64,000 nt of DNA from an uncultured Thioclava sp. (GTDB taxonomy: Bacteria; Pseudomonadota; Alphaproteobacteria; Rhodobacterales; Rhodobacteraceae): NCBI RefSeq assembly GCF_913064665.1, contig NZ_CAJYBT010000003.1, positions 62,001-126,000 on the forward strand. The letters run 5' to 3'. The notes under the pieces were generated by a model that was not told where the DNA came from, did no database searches, and was given only the letters and a program-made list of their open reading frames with translations. The position numbers were made by a program, and so were the translations under genes. Positions 17,302 to 25,344 of the stretch are shown here, in pieces; positions within the stretch are counted from its first letter, which is position 1, and each line of letters starts with the position of its first letter.

Positions 17302-18342
17302 TCAGCTTTCGACTGCGGGCTTGCGATCTTCAGGCAGACTGTTGGTCAGCACCAGGGCCCACAACAGCAGCGGGATTGCCACCACACCGCCAAGCGGCCC
17401 CCACAGCCAAATTCCAAATGTCAGCGACAAGAAGATCAAAAGCGGATTGATCCGCATATGCTTGCCGACCAGCGTGGGTGTTACGAATTGCCCCTCGGTG
17501 CTGTTCAGGCCGAGATAGATGAGCGCGGGAAGCAGCACACGCAGCCCGTCAAACGCGGCGATACCTGCGAAAATCAGCGCCACTGCCAGCACTGCCGGGC
17601 CAAGGTAGAGAATGTAATTGATCAAGAAGGCAATAACGCCCCAAAGCGCTGCATTGGGCATGCCGATCAATTGCATCGCCGCTGCGACGATCAGGCCAAG
17701 GCCTGCATTGATCACCGAAATCGTCAGGAAATAGCGCGACACGCGGTTTTCAGCGGCACGCAAACGCAGCGCCGTATTTCCGCGTTGCGTGGAATCCGCG
17801 AGATGTTTGGCGACCCAATCATAAATATCACGCCGTGACAGCTGAAAGAAAAAAAGCGTTCCGATATAGACCAGCGCTTGAGCCAGCAGAGCTGGGGCGA
17901 GCATCAGCATATCGGTCGCATTGGGCATCGCAGAGGGGGCGGCGCTATCTTTGCCCGGATTCGACGCGGGCGCGATTGCCTTGGTGACCTCGTCACTGGC
18001 GTCCTGAATCCCCTGAAACATCTGGCGCAGATCAAGCACGCTGGAGCGCAGATCATTCCAGACCTTGGGCGCTTGCGCGATCATCTGCGCCGCCAAGGGT
18101 TGGATCACCAGCAGCAGCAAAGCCGCCACCATCAGCGAGATAAGAAGCGAGGTAAGCGCCCCCCAGACGGGCGACAGACCTCTAGTTTCCCATGCATCGG
18201 AAATAGGCGAGAGGACAATCCCGACGACAAGTGCAAGCACGACGGGGGCGAGAAGGCTCTCCACCTGTTCAAGCGCGCCAACCACAGCGATCACAGCGAT
18301 CACGATGAGGGAGACGCGCGACAGGGTCTCCAGGCGATTCAT
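17302..18342 (-). CDS. AI-2E family transporter (PF01594-type permease)
   Basis: 346 aa with about eight membrane helices. The first is LIVIAVIAVVGALEQVESLLAPVVLALVVG; the C-terminal part contains the family hallmark LNSTEGQFVTPTLVGKHMRINPLLIFLSLTFGIWLWGPLGGVVAIP. The family includes E. coli TqsA and putative Na+/H+ antiporters, so the substrate is open. Despite the name, autoinducer transport should not be assumed. A GGAAC-N16-CGTT promoter on this strand 31 nt upstream places it in the general stress regulon. Divergent from csbD. Confidence 0.9.
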   Translation of the reverse strand: MNRLETLSRVSLIVIAVIAVVGALEQVESLLAPVVLALVVGIVLSPISDAWETRGLSPVWGALTSLLISLMVAALLLLVIQPLAAQMIAQAPKVWNDLRSSVLDLRQMFQGIQDASDEVTKAIAPASNPGKDSAAPSAMPNATDMLMLAPALLAQALVYIGTLFFFQLSRRDIYDWVAKHLADSTQRGNTALRLRAAENRVSRYFLTISVINAGLGLIVAAAMQLIGMPNAALWGVIAFLINYILYLGPAVLAVALIFAGIAAFDGLRVLLPALIYLGLNSTEGQFVTPTLVGKHMRINPLLIFLSLTFGIWLWGPLGGVVAIPLLLWALVLTNSLPEDRKPAVES

Positions 18343-18372
18343 GGTGTGTTTTATACTCCTGATTTCGTGTGC

Positions 18373-18397
18373 AACGCTTGATTAGCGCAGCGGTTCC
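18373..18397 (-). promoter_or_regulatory. EcfG-type promoter of the AI-2E-family gene
   Basis: On the minus strand, GGAAC at 18397-18393, 16-bp spacer, CGTT at 18376-18373. The gene starts at 18342. Confidence 0.82.
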
Positions 18398-18420
18398 CGT
18401 GATTTGAGCAAATTATTCCG

Positions 18421-18446
18421 GGAACGATTCAGATTGATATCGCGTT
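18421..18446 (+). promoter_or_regulatory. EcfG-type promoter of csbD
   Basis: GGAAC at 18421-18425, 17-bp spacer, CGTT at 18443-18446. The csbD ATG follows 36 nt after the -10, with an AAAGGAG Shine-Dalgarno just before it. Confidence 0.85.
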
Positions 18447-18481
18447 CTTCTCACAAGGAACCTTAGAGAAAGGAGTTCAAT

Positions 18482-18679
18482 ATGAATTGGGATGAAATTA
18501 AAGGAAACTGGAAGCAAGTCAAAGGCAAAGCCCGCGAGAAATGGGGCGAATTGACTGATGACGAACTGGACCGTGCCGAAGGCAAGCGCGAGCAGCTTGT
18601 CGGCCTTGTTCAAGAAAAATACGGCAAGACCAAAGAAGCTGCCGAAAAAGAAGTCGATGATTGGTACTCCAAGTACTAA
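18482..18679 (+). CDS. CsbD family stress-response protein
   Basis: 65 aa, matching the CsbD family end to end: MNWDEIKGNWKQVKGKAREK, then GELTDDELDRAEGKREQLVG and a C-terminal YGKTKEAAEKEVDDW. CsbD-like proteins are small hydrophilic helical proteins induced by general stress (SigB in Bacillus, EcfG in alphaproteobacteria); their molecular role is unknown. Strong Shine-Dalgarno AAAGGAG, its own EcfG-type promoter and an intrinsic terminator at 18699-18733 make it a compact single-gene stress unit. Confidence 0.93.
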   Translation: MNWDEIKGNWKQVKGKAREKWGELTDDELDRAEGKREQLVGLVQEKYGKTKEAAEKEVDDWYSKY

Positions 18680-18698
18680 ATCGACACTAAACTAGCTG

Positions 18699-18733
18699 AA
18701 AAGGGCGCTTCGCAGTTGCGAGGCGCCCTTTTT
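18699..18733 (+). terminator. intrinsic terminator of csbD
   Basis: A roughly 14-bp stem (AAGGGCGCTTCGCA against TGCGAGGCGCCCTT, one G-U pair) is followed by a run of T, 20 nt after the csbD stop. Confidence 0.88.
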
Positions 18734-18779
18734 CTTGGTGCTTCCTTTTGGGGTCAGGCCTGCAGTGCAAAGACACGAA

Positions 18780-18804
18780 AAAGCCGGGCGCAGGGCCCGG
18801 CTTT
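18780..18804 (-). terminator. intrinsic terminator of the DUF3618 gene
   Basis: AAAGCCGGGC (18780-18789) pairs with GCCCGGCTTT (18795-18804). On the minus strand the stem is followed by a T-rich tract (complement of cgaaaaa). It lies 22 nt beyond the DUF3618 stop. Confidence 0.85.
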
Positions 18805-18825
18805 CTCATACGCCTTTGGCTTGGA

Positions 18826-19830
18826 TCAATGCGTGATGCCACGGGCGCGGGCGCGCAAATGCTCACCCACTTCTTTGATCGCTTTGCTCGCCTCATCAGC
18901 CAGTTCCTGCGCCAGACGCGCACTCAAGTCCTGACCCGCACTCTTTGCCTGATCAGAGATGTCGCGCGCGGTCTTGCGCGCTTCGTCGGTTGCATTGTCG
19001 GCCACCGACCGTGCAGTGCGCTTTACCTCTTTGCCAACGGACGCAGCCAGAGATTTGGCGCGCGCCCTTTCTTCGGCAAAGATCTCTTGCGCCTCATCCA
19101 ACAGCCGTCGAGTGCGAGGGCCAAAAGCGCGGCGGTTCACCTCGGGCTTGGGCATTGCGTTAACGATTGCCGCGCCAATCGCGATTCCAAGAGCCGCAGT
19201 GATCAGCGGATGATCCTTGATCATCTGCTTGCCAGAGCGCCCGGCTTCTGTCGCGCGATCTTGAAGGCGAAGCCGCGCCGAATAGGCCGCCTCACGGGCG
19301 CTGACAACGCGATTGCGGGCCTCTTCGCTAAGATCATTCAGCCCAGAATGCAGAGACGCCCTCAGATCCGAGGCAAATTCACTCACCATGCGGGCGCGCT
19401 CGCTGGCATAATCAATCGCTTTGTCGGTATTGCTCGCCGCGTCGATTTCAAGCTGTTGGAGGCGCTCGGATGCGGTGTCGCGCAGCTCATCGATCTCATC
19501 AAGCCATGCGTCTGAAAGGCCCTCTTGAGCCATAATAGGGTCTTTTTCAGGCTGTGCTGGCTCTGCCGTATCCTCCATGCCCTTGCGCGTGCTCAGAACC
19601 AGCCAAGCCAACCCGGCCCCAGCCAAAGCGAAGGCCAATGGATTGGCGCGCACCGTCTCTTCGGCTTTCTTGGCCATCGGGCGGGCGTAGTCATGCACCA
19701 ATTGCGAAACTTGCTCGGACAAATATTCCGGGGCGATTCGGCCCGTGAGATCAGCCAAGGTTGAGGCCAGGTCCGCGCGGTCATCACGCAGACGGCTTTC
19801 GATGTCTTTGATGGTTGCTTTCTCGGTCAC
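18826..19830 (-). CDS. DUF3618 domain protein, coiled-coil membrane protein
   Basis: 334 aa. The N-terminal DUF3618 region (IESRLRDDRADLASTLADLTGRIAPEYLS, about 9-37) is followed by a membrane helix (FALAGAGLAWLVLS, about 67-80), long Ala/Glu/Arg-rich helices likely to form coiled coils, a second hydrophobic helix ITAALGIAIGAAIVNAM (about 210-226), and an amphipathic tail. No catalytic motif is seen. It overlaps the upstream holin-X-like gene by 4 nt and shares its EcfG-type promoter, so an envelope role under stress is inferred. Confidence 0.85.
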   Translation of the reverse strand: MTEKATIKDIESRLRDDRADLASTLADLTGRIAPEYLSEQVSQLVHDYARPMAKKAEETVRANPLAFALAGAGLAWLVLSTRKGMEDTAEPAQPEKDPIMAQEGLSDAWLDEIDELRDTASERLQQLEIDAASNTDKAIDYASERARMVSEFASDLRASLHSGLNDLSEEARNRVVSAREAAYSARLRLQDRATEAGRSGKQMIKDHPLITAALGIAIGAAIVNAMPKPEVNRRAFGPRTRRLLDEAQEIFAEERARAKSLAASVGKEVKRTARSVADNATDEARKTARDISDQAKSAGQDLSARLAQELADEASKAIKEVGEHLRARARGITH

Positions 19831-20243
19831 TTGAAGCTCTCCTTGATGGTCTGCGCATCCGCAGACAGGTTTTCCTTGATCCGGTGAATCGGGCGCGTGG
19901 CGCGGCGTATTTGGGCAATCGCGACCAGCGCCAGAATGATTGCAAAAATGGCGAGAACGGCGCCTGCAATCAGCGTGGCCGGGCCCGTCTCTAGCCCATA
20001 ATATTCAAGTGCAAAGACCATCGACTGCACCAATGGCCCAATCGCCCCCAGTCCAAGAATCAACGCGATCGCTGCGAAAATCATGCCGTTGCGCACGAGT
20101 GAGATGCGATGCACCGCCTCGGCGCGCGCAAGATCAGCCTCAGCTCGAGCAATCTCGCGGGCTTGTTCGACGACATGGGCCAGCATCGCGGAAACACTCC
20201 GCTCGGCGTGCTGGCTGTCTTGGTCGGCATCTTTCGGGTTCAT
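19827..20243 (-). CDS. phage holin family protein (Holin-X/DUF1469-like)
   Basis: 138 aa. An N-terminal helix ERSVSAMLAHVVEQAREIARAEADLARAEAVHRIS is followed by two membrane helices (about 54-78 and 88-115; FAAIALILGLGAIGPLV and AGAVLAIFAIILALVAIAQI). This is the layout of DUF1469 'putative Actinobacterial Holin-X' proteins. No phage genes surround it, so the holin name describes shape only. Such proteins are often paired with DUF3618, as here. A GGAAC-N16-CGTT site lies 53 nt upstream. Confidence 0.85.
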   Translation of the reverse strand: MNPKDADQDSQHAERSVSAMLAHVVEQAREIARAEADLARAEAVHRISLVRNGMIFAAIALILGLGAIGPLVQSMVFALEYYGLETGPATLIAGAVLAIFAIILALVAIAQIRRATRPIHRIKENLSADAQTIKESFK

Positions 20244-20295
20244 CGTCGCTCCTTTGAAGCCAGCGTCACGTTTCGCGTTACGATTCTAGCAAAAT

Positions 20296-20320
20296 AACGC
20301 TGCACTGCGCGAACAGTTCC
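20296..20320 (-). promoter_or_regulatory. EcfG-type promoter of holin-X/DUF3618 operon
   Basis: On the minus strand, GGAAC at 20320-20316, 16-bp spacer, CGTT at 20299-20296. The first gene starts at 20243. Confidence 0.8.
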
Positions 20321-20413
20321 TTGGTGCTGCAGTGTAACAGGTAGGGCCGCTTCAGGGCGCATGAAACATGATCGCTGCAAGAAAGTTCCCCTCAAGACGC
20401 AGAATCTTTTCGC

Positions 20414-20438
20414 GGAACTTGTTGCTCAAGCTCTCGTT
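20414..20438 (+). promoter_or_regulatory. EcfG-type promoter of the DUF1328 gene
   Basis: GGAAC at 20414-20418, 16-bp spacer, CGTT at 20435-20438. The DUF1328 ATG is at 20507, 69 nt beyond the -10, preceded by AAGGAG. Confidence 0.8.
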
Positions 20439-20506
20439 ATCTCTCCATGAGACGCGAGCAAAAACGCGTCAACGATTGGTAGAAACAAGCTGTAAGGAGA
20501 TATCCC

Positions 20507-20680
20507 ATGCTAGGTTGGGCCCTAACGTTCCTCGTCGTCGCACTTATTGCCGCAGCACTTGGCTTTGGCGGCATCGCAGGTGCATCTGCCGGGATCGCGC
20601 AAATACTCTTCGTGGTGTTCTTGATCCTGTTCGTGGTCGCGCTGGTGGCGCGTGCAGTCAGAGGCAGACCGCCGATGTGA
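20507..20680 (+). CDS. DUF1328 family small membrane protein
   Basis: 57 aa, nearly all hydrophobic: [20 protein letters not shown], then a Gly/Ala-rich [20 protein letters not shown] and a short basic tail RAVRGRPP. This is the DUF1328 (YtjA-like) signature: two membrane helices with a GFGGIA turn. Function unknown, often stress-induced. Shine-Dalgarno AAGGAG lies 7 nt before the ATG; its own EcfG-type promoter lies upstream and a terminator downstream (20719-20747). Confidence 0.9.
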   Translation: MLGWALTFLVVALIAAALGFGGIAGASAGIAQILFVVFLILFVVALVARAVRGRPPM

Positions 20681-20718
20681 TCACACCAGTGCCAGCCTTG
20701 AAGGCACATGAAACTTGA

Positions 20719-20747
20719 AAGGGGTCGTTCTTATCGGGCGGCCCCTT
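20719..20747 (+). terminator. intrinsic terminator of the DUF1328 gene
   Basis: AAGGGGTCG (20719-20727) pairs with CGGCCCCTT (20739-20747), one T-G pair, followed by agtgttttt. The remaining sequence to 20918 shows no gene. Confidence 0.75.
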
Positions 20748-20918
20748 AGTGTTTTTCAGCGACCCAAGTGCCCAAATCAGCCTTCTTAGAGCCTAAAATC
20801 GCGTTTCTAGAGCCGCGCATGTGAGAGACCGCCTGATGACAATCCGATTGCGCCGGTTCTACCGCCGCAAGTTATATCGAATGGCATCAGTGAGAACTTT
20901 AGGCTGTGTAGTTAGCAT

Positions 20919-22178
20919 TCACGCGATCAAGCGTGTGCCGTCGTGACCTTTGATATGCACGCGCATCACCGTCCCTTCAGGTTGGTCGGTGTCAAAGGTG
21001 ACCTCAGCAAAGCCCTCGGTCCGTGCAAGGCGCGCACCTTCGGTGAGCACGACGTGCTCGCGTCCGACTTGCGCGTCCAGATGGGCGCTTAGCGCGGCTT
21101 GGCCCTTGGCACGCAGGCGTGCTGCGCGCTCTTTGATCGCGGGACCTTTGACGGCGGGCATACGGGCCGCTGGCGTGCCCTGACGCGCCGAGTAGGGAAA
21201 GACATGCAGGAATGTCAGCCCACACTCATCCACCAGTTTCAGCGAATTTTGAAACATTGCCTCATCTTCGGTCGGGAAGCCTGCGATGATGTCGGCGCCG
21301 AAAACGATTCCGGGGCGCAGTTTGCGGGCCTCTTCACAAAAGGCAATCGCATCGTCGCGCAGATGGCGGCGTTTCATCCGTTTGAGGATCAGATCGTCGC
21401 CATGTTGTAGCGACAGGTGAAGATGCGGCATCAAGCGCGGCTCGGTCGCAATCGCCAGCATCAGGTTTTCATCAGCCTCGATACTGTCGATTGAGGAAAT
21501 TCGCAGTCGCGCCAGATCCGGCACCAGCCGCAAAATCCGCATCACCAGATCGCCCAGACGCGGCAGGCCGGGCAGGTCGGACCCCCACGAGGTCAGATCG
21601 ACGCCCGTCAGCACGACCTCGTTGAAGCCGCGATCCACGAGGCGTTTGATCTGCTCGACCACCACGCCCGCAGGCACCGATCGCGAATTGCCCCGCCCGA
21701 AGGGAATGATGCAAAAGGTGCAGCGGTGATCGCAGCCGTTTTGCACCTGAACATAGGCGCGATGACGGCCGAATCCGTCGATCAGATGGCCAGCGGTTTC
21801 ACGCACCGACATAATGTCATCGACCATCACGCGTTCGGTTTGGCCGATGAAATCTGGGCCTTGCGGGGCCAGTGCGGCCCAGGTCTCGGCCTGCATCTTT
21901 TCGTGATTGCCGATCACGCGGGTCACCTCCGCCATTGCGGCAAAGGTTTCGGGTTCGGTCTGGGCCGCGCAGCCGGTCACGATCACCGGCACATCGGGAT
22001 TTTCCCGCGCAAGACGGCGGATTTCCTGTTTCGCCTTGCGTACGGCCTCGGCAGTGACGGCGCAGGTATTGACCACGACAGCGCCTTCCAGCCCGGCCTG
22101 CGCGGCGAGTTCCTTCATCGCCTCGGTCTCATAGGCGTTGAGCCGACAGCCGAGCGTCGAGAAAACGGGTGGTTTCAT
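20919..22178 (-). CDS. mtaB: tRNA t6A37 methylthiotransferase MtaB
   Basis: 419-aa radical-SAM methylthiotransferase. The UPF0004 domain supplies three 4Fe-4S cysteines ([25 protein letters not shown]). The radical-SAM motif [19 protein letters not shown] supplies CxxxCxxC. A C-terminal TRAM-like region covers about 355-419. The truncated N-terminal lead and LGCRLN wording distinguish MtaB from MiaB and RimO. It makes ms2t6A37 in tRNAs reading ANN codons, which includes the tRNA-Lys encoded 1 kb away. It overlaps the dapF stop by 4 nt, so the two are co-transcribed. Confidence 0.94.
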   Translation of the reverse strand: MKPPVFSTLGCRLNAYETEAMKELAAQAGLEGAVVVNTCAVTAEAVRKAKQEIRRLARENPDVPVIVTGCAAQTEPETFAAMAEVTRVIGNHEKMQAETWAALAPQGPDFIGQTERVMVDDIMSVRETAGHLIDGFGRHRAYVQVQNGCDHRCTFCIIPFGRGNSRSVPAGVVVEQIKRLVDRGFNEVVLTGVDLTSWGSDLPGLPRLGDLVMRILRLVPDLARLRISSIDSIEADENLMLAIATEPRLMPHLHLSLQHGDDLILKRMKRRHLRDDAIAFCEEARKLRPGIVFGADIIAGFPTEDEAMFQNSLKLVDECGLTFLHVFPYSARQGTPAARMPAVKGPAIKERAARLRAKGQAALSAHLDAQVGREHVVLTEGARLARTEGFAEVTFDTDQPEGTVMRVHIKGHDGTRLIA

Positions 22179-23011
22179 AGCGTCGCCAGAAAGTCGGGGG
22201 TGAGGGTCGCGTCAAAGACATGCGCGACTGGGCCCGTCATCCAGACGCCATCGTCGCGCCAGTCGATCTCTAGCTGGCCACCATCGACATCAACCAGCAC
22301 GCGCTTGCCCGTCAGTCCACGCAGATTGGCGGCCACGGCGGTGGCGCAAGTGCCCGAGCCGCAGGCCAACGTGATTCCCGCGCCACGTTCCCACACGCGC
22401 ATCCGCAGGTGGTCGGGGCCGATGAGGCTGACAAATTCGACATTGGTGCGTTGCGGGAATAGCGGGTCGTGTTCAATTGCGGGGCCAAGGCGCGCGACGT
22501 CGACGGCCTCGGCATCTGCGACAAAAAAGATGCAATGCGGATTGCCCATGCCGATGGCAATTGGATCGCCCGCCAAGGGCAAGTGTTGTGGATCGGCGGT
22601 TGCGACAATCGGAATCTGCGCCGCGCCGAGAATCGGTGCGCCCATATTGACCGAGACCAGCCCGTCTTCGCGCCGCAGCGCCAAAAGGTGCCCGCGTTCC
22701 GTGGTTAGCGTCACTTGATCACGCCCAAGTTGGCGCATCATATAGTCGCTGACGCAGCGGCTGGCGTTTCCGCAAGCGCCCGCGCGTGATCCGTCTGAGT
22801 TCCAGAAATCCAAGGTGAAATCGGTGCCTTGCCCGGGCCGAATCACCGCAAGCTGGTCAAAGCCCACGCCGCGACGACGATCCCCCAAGGCGCGCGCTAG
22901 CGCAGGGGTGACCGGATCGGCCGCGCCTCGGGCGTCGATGACGACGAAGTCATTGCCAAGTCCATGCATTTTCATGAAGGGCAGGCCAGCGGTGTTTTGC
23001 GCGTTGTTCAT
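22175..23011 (-). CDS. dapF: diaminopimelate epimerase
   Basis: 278 aa. The paired catalytic cysteines are in GACGNASRC and LACGSGTC, and the N-terminal [13 protein letters not shown] is diagnostic. It converts LL- to meso-diaminopimelate for lysine and peptidoglycan synthesis. The frame is open to 23086, but the extra 25 residues are not family-like; ATG 23011 gives a normal length. Upstream of mtaB and divergent from the tRNA-Lys gene. Confidence 0.95.
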   Translation of the reverse strand: MNNAQNTAGLPFMKMHGLGNDFVVIDARGAADPVTPALARALGDRRRGVGFDQLAVIRPGQGTDFTLDFWNSDGSRAGACGNASRCVSDYMMRQLGRDQVTLTTERGHLLALRREDGLVSVNMGAPILGAAQIPIVATADPQHLPLAGDPIAIGMGNPHCIFFVADAEAVDVARLGPAIEHDPLFPQRTNVEFVSLIGPDHLRMRVWERGAGITLACGSGTCATAVAANLRGLTGKRVLVDVDGGQLEIDWRDDGVWMTGPVAHVFDATLTPDFLATL

Positions 23012-23117
23012 GCTGCGCGATATACGCTTGCGCAAAGGTTTTTTCCAGACATGCAATTTTTGAGAGTTTTTGGCCTTGACCCCCATGGCCGGGGTTTATA
23101 GAGAAGCGCCCTGTGAT

Positions 23118-23193
23118 GGGCCGTTAGCTCAGTTGGTAGAGCAACTGACTTTTAATCAGTAGGTCGTTGGTTCGAACCCAACACGGCTCACCA
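23118..23193 (+). tRNA. tRNA-Lys (anticodon TTT)
   Basis: A 76-nt cloverleaf: acceptor GGGCCGT/ACGGCTC, D arm AGCTCAGTTGGTAGAGC, anticodon stem ACTGA/TCAGT with loop CTTTTAA (anticodon TTT), T arm GTTGGTTCGAACCCAAC, and encoded CCA. Its 3' half (from 23153) is one end of a duplicated attachment sequence, and the matching copy lies at 25345-25386. The intact gene is preserved at the left end, as expected when an element integrates into a tRNA 3' end. Confidence 0.97.
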
Positions 23194-23195
23194 TC
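23153..23195 (+). repeat. left attachment repeat (inside tRNA-Lys)
   Basis: 43 nt from TAATCAGTAGG through ACCATC. It covers the anticodon 3' strand, T arm, acceptor 3' strand and CCA, and matches 25345-25386 except for one substitution and one deleted C in the T loop of the right copy. Confidence 0.85.
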
Positions 23196-23457
23196 ACACC
23201 CTTTTTCAAAGGGATGCGCGATGTCTGGCTATCGACGCCAACCGCGCCCGCCGTTCCCGGAAGCAATACGGAAGCAAGTGTGCGCCAATTCTGGCGTTGC
23301 GATTTCGCGACATCCGAATCGACTGAGCCGAGCTTCGATGTTTGTGTGGGCTGCTGGTAGGGGAAGACGATGAGCCGTTGGCGAGGCTCGCGGCCCCTAG
23401 CTGTTTGATCCCACGGTTTGCTGGTGCGATCCTTTCGAAGGGATGGAAGGAGGCATT

Positions 23458-23993
23458 TTGGGACAAGTTCGTGACGGAAGCGCTACGACCCCGTTGACCG
23501 GCAGGTGAATGCGCGCATTCATCGAGAGGGGCGCAAGTCGTCAGGGCTGCAATACACCGACCCGCTGCCCGGCAGGGCATTGCACTGCACTGTCCCGAGA
23601 GGGGCGCCTCGTTCTCGGAACAGAGCCTGAAGTTTGAGATCAACCCAAAAACGATGGTGAAGTGGCGCAAGCGCACCACGCTTGAGGATCTAAGGCCGGC
23701 CCCAAAGAGCCGCGCTCCACGGTTCTGACCGATGCCGAAGAGGCGATGGTTGTTGATTTCCGGCGTAACACGCTGCTGCCGCTGGACGACAGTCTCTATG
23801 CCGTTCAATTCTCCATCCCGCGCCTGACGGCCGTGCCCAACAGGGTCCACACGATCTAAACGAATAATGGAATTCAGTTCGCAGAGCAGCCCGGACATCG
23901 CAACACCATCTATTCCCGGGCAATGCGCTTCGACATGATCTGTGAGGCCAATGCATCGAGCACGGGTTCACCAAGCCCAACCATCCACGAACC
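23458..23993 (+). pseudogene. IS481-family transposase relic
   Basis: Broken coding sequence recognisable across three frames. It starts LGQVRDGSATTP (TTG 23458, after GGAAGGAGG). Next comes the HTH part INPKTMVKWRKRTTLEDL, then after a frameshift KEPRSTVLTDAEEAMVVDFR and LLPLDDSLYAVQFSIPRLT. There the middle of the catalytic core is deleted, and the frame resumes at VPNRVHTI, TAA, TNNGIQFAEQPGHRNT and MRFDMICEAN, ending after one more frameshift with IEHGFTKPNHPRT. At least three frameshifts, two or more stops and an internal deletion make it non-functional. Family call is from remembered IS481 transposase sequences. Confidence 0.75.
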
Positions 23994-24213
23994 GATACCG
24001 ACCTCTCGCCTGATCCAGTTTGCTCACTGCGCACGTCAGATCGGCCTTGATGGCCTCTCGCAGGCGTCTTCGGGTCATATAATCGGCGAGCTTAGCCTCT
24101 GCGCCCTCCAGCGCCGCGAGCGTGCAAGTTGCGCCATAATCAGGCGGATAGGTTCGGCGCGGTGGAGTTGTTTGATTTGGTTCTGCGGCAGGGGGCTGCG
24201 CATTTCCGTCAGA
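23994..24213 (-). pseudogene. truncated unknown gene fragment in the tRNA-Lys element
   Basis: On the minus strand a single frame from 24213 reads through protein-like sequence with good codon character (SDGNAQPPAAEPNQTTPPRR, then YPPDYGATCTLAALEGAEAK and LADYMTRRRLREAIKADL). It runs into the transposase relic at 23993, where its 3' end seems to have been cut off. No start codon is evident in this frame (a TGA precedes it). I do not recognise the family. It follows another fragment on the same strand at 24225-24517, as in an operon. Confidence 0.4.
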
Positions 24214-24224
24214 TCACCCTCAGT

Positions 24225-24517
24225 TCAGGCACTGATCGAATCCCATAGCAGATAATTGGGCCAGCGATCGTTGGGCAAGTCTTTTACGGCGCGGATTTCA
24301 GCGCGCCAGACGCGGCTTGCCGTGCGGTCTGTCGGATTGAGCGGCGGCAAGTCATCGACTGCAAGGGTGCGTTCTAGATATCCCACCAGATCGGCTTGTG
24401 GCGGTCGATCACTTCGCGCCGCTTGTCATAAATGAACACTTGCCGTTCCAGCATCTTGCCGACAGCAACCAGGGGAAGGGAGGTTCGGCTCTCAACCGAT
24501 TTACGCAACGGATTCGT
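24225..24517 (-). pseudogene. frameshifted unknown gene fragment in the tRNA-Lys element
   Basis: The minus strand reads TNPLRKSVESRTSLPLVAVG and KMLERQVFIYDKRREVIDRH followed by KPIWWDI. It meets TAG at 24376-24374 and continues in another frame as LERTLAVDDLPPLNPTDRTA, SRVWRAEIRAVKDLPNDRWP and NYLLWDSISA to TGA at 24225. The two halves join smoothly, suggesting a one-base frameshift in a once-intact gene. The family is not recognised; Trp-rich motifs look phage- or plasmid-like. Confidence 0.4.
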
Positions 24518-24999
24518 CTGCGGTCACCGCGCACCCAACATAGGAGCGGCGCATTTCAAAAGGCGAGACATGCGCCGAGTGAATTCGACTGGTTCTCGCT
24601 ATCGTCAGTTTACTCTTGGTTCTTGCTGTCTGACCAAAGCAAAAGCCTTTTGGTCGCCGCCGACTTTGGTCGGGCCTTGATGCTGCGGAGGGCTCGTAAG
24701 CGCCCGTTCCGGGCCTTTTCCAACAGGGATATTTCACCTGCCGGTACAAGGAGAAGCGAGTCTGGTCTCCAAGCGGAACGGTGGTGCAGAGGCGGCGAAA
24801 CATGCTGCCTTTGGTGTAGGTTGATGGGCATCATTTCCATGTCAAGACTCACGCTTGGGTTGCGTTGATATTTTTGTAGCAGATATTGGAGATGACGCAA
24901 GGACAGTATGTAGAAAGCTGATGCAACGCGTTTGAGGATCCAATGCCGGATTCGATGGGATCCCTATTTAGTCCATTGTAAACGTGCAATTTTTTCGAC
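24518..24999. other. no recognisable gene
   Basis: Interior of the decayed element. Open frames exist on both strands, but none shows family resemblance or a plausible start region. A forward 156-aa frame (24398-24868) runs antisense to the better-supported minus-strand fragment. Confidence 0.5.
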
Positions 25000-25266
25000 T
25001 CACTGAATTTCGTTTGGAAGCGTTTCCAAGTCTCTAAACAGAGAGATGAATCGCGCAGGAGATGCAGATTCTATTGTTGCCACGGCGTCAAAGATCATGT
25101 CTTTAGATTCTTTTTGTGGAAATTTTGAGTATTCCCCACGGTGCAGGCGAAACGCTTTCAGCTCAATTTTAAGCTGTATGAGCCCCTGCTTTTCGAGGAA
25201 TCAGAGCCGCTCATGAAGCGTCACCAGCAGTCCGAATTTTGCGTGACCGACCAAATACCAAGTCGC
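25000..25266 (-). pseudogene. decayed 3' end of an unknown gene
   Basis: The minus strand reads ATWYLVGHAKFGLLVTLHERL, then TGA, then FLEKQGLIQLKIELKAFRLH and RGEYSKFPQKESKDMIFDAV, followed by ATIESASPARFISLFRDLET and LPNEIQ, and TGA at 25000. Upstream the frame hits TAG near 25275. Composition is A/T-richer than the core genome. The family is not recognised. Confidence 0.3.
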
Positions 25267-25344
25267 AAGCTAGCCGTGCCCCAATAGTCCTGGATATTCA
25301 CGACGCGAACGATGACAATTAGCCGAAACTCCGCCACTCTCTTC

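Noticed and set aside
19827..20243. Prophage region based on the holin-like gene
   Set aside because: No other phage genes nearby; DUF1469 proteins are common chromosomal membrane proteins and this one has a stress promoter and a DUF3618 partner.
22175..23086. Long form of dapF starting at 23086
   Set aside because: The first 25 residues are basic and unlike DapF; ATG 23011 gives the family N-terminus.
24398..24868. 156-aa plus-strand open frame in the tRNA-Lys element
   Set aside because: Runs partly antisense to the better-supported minus-strand relic; no recognisable domain or credible start region.
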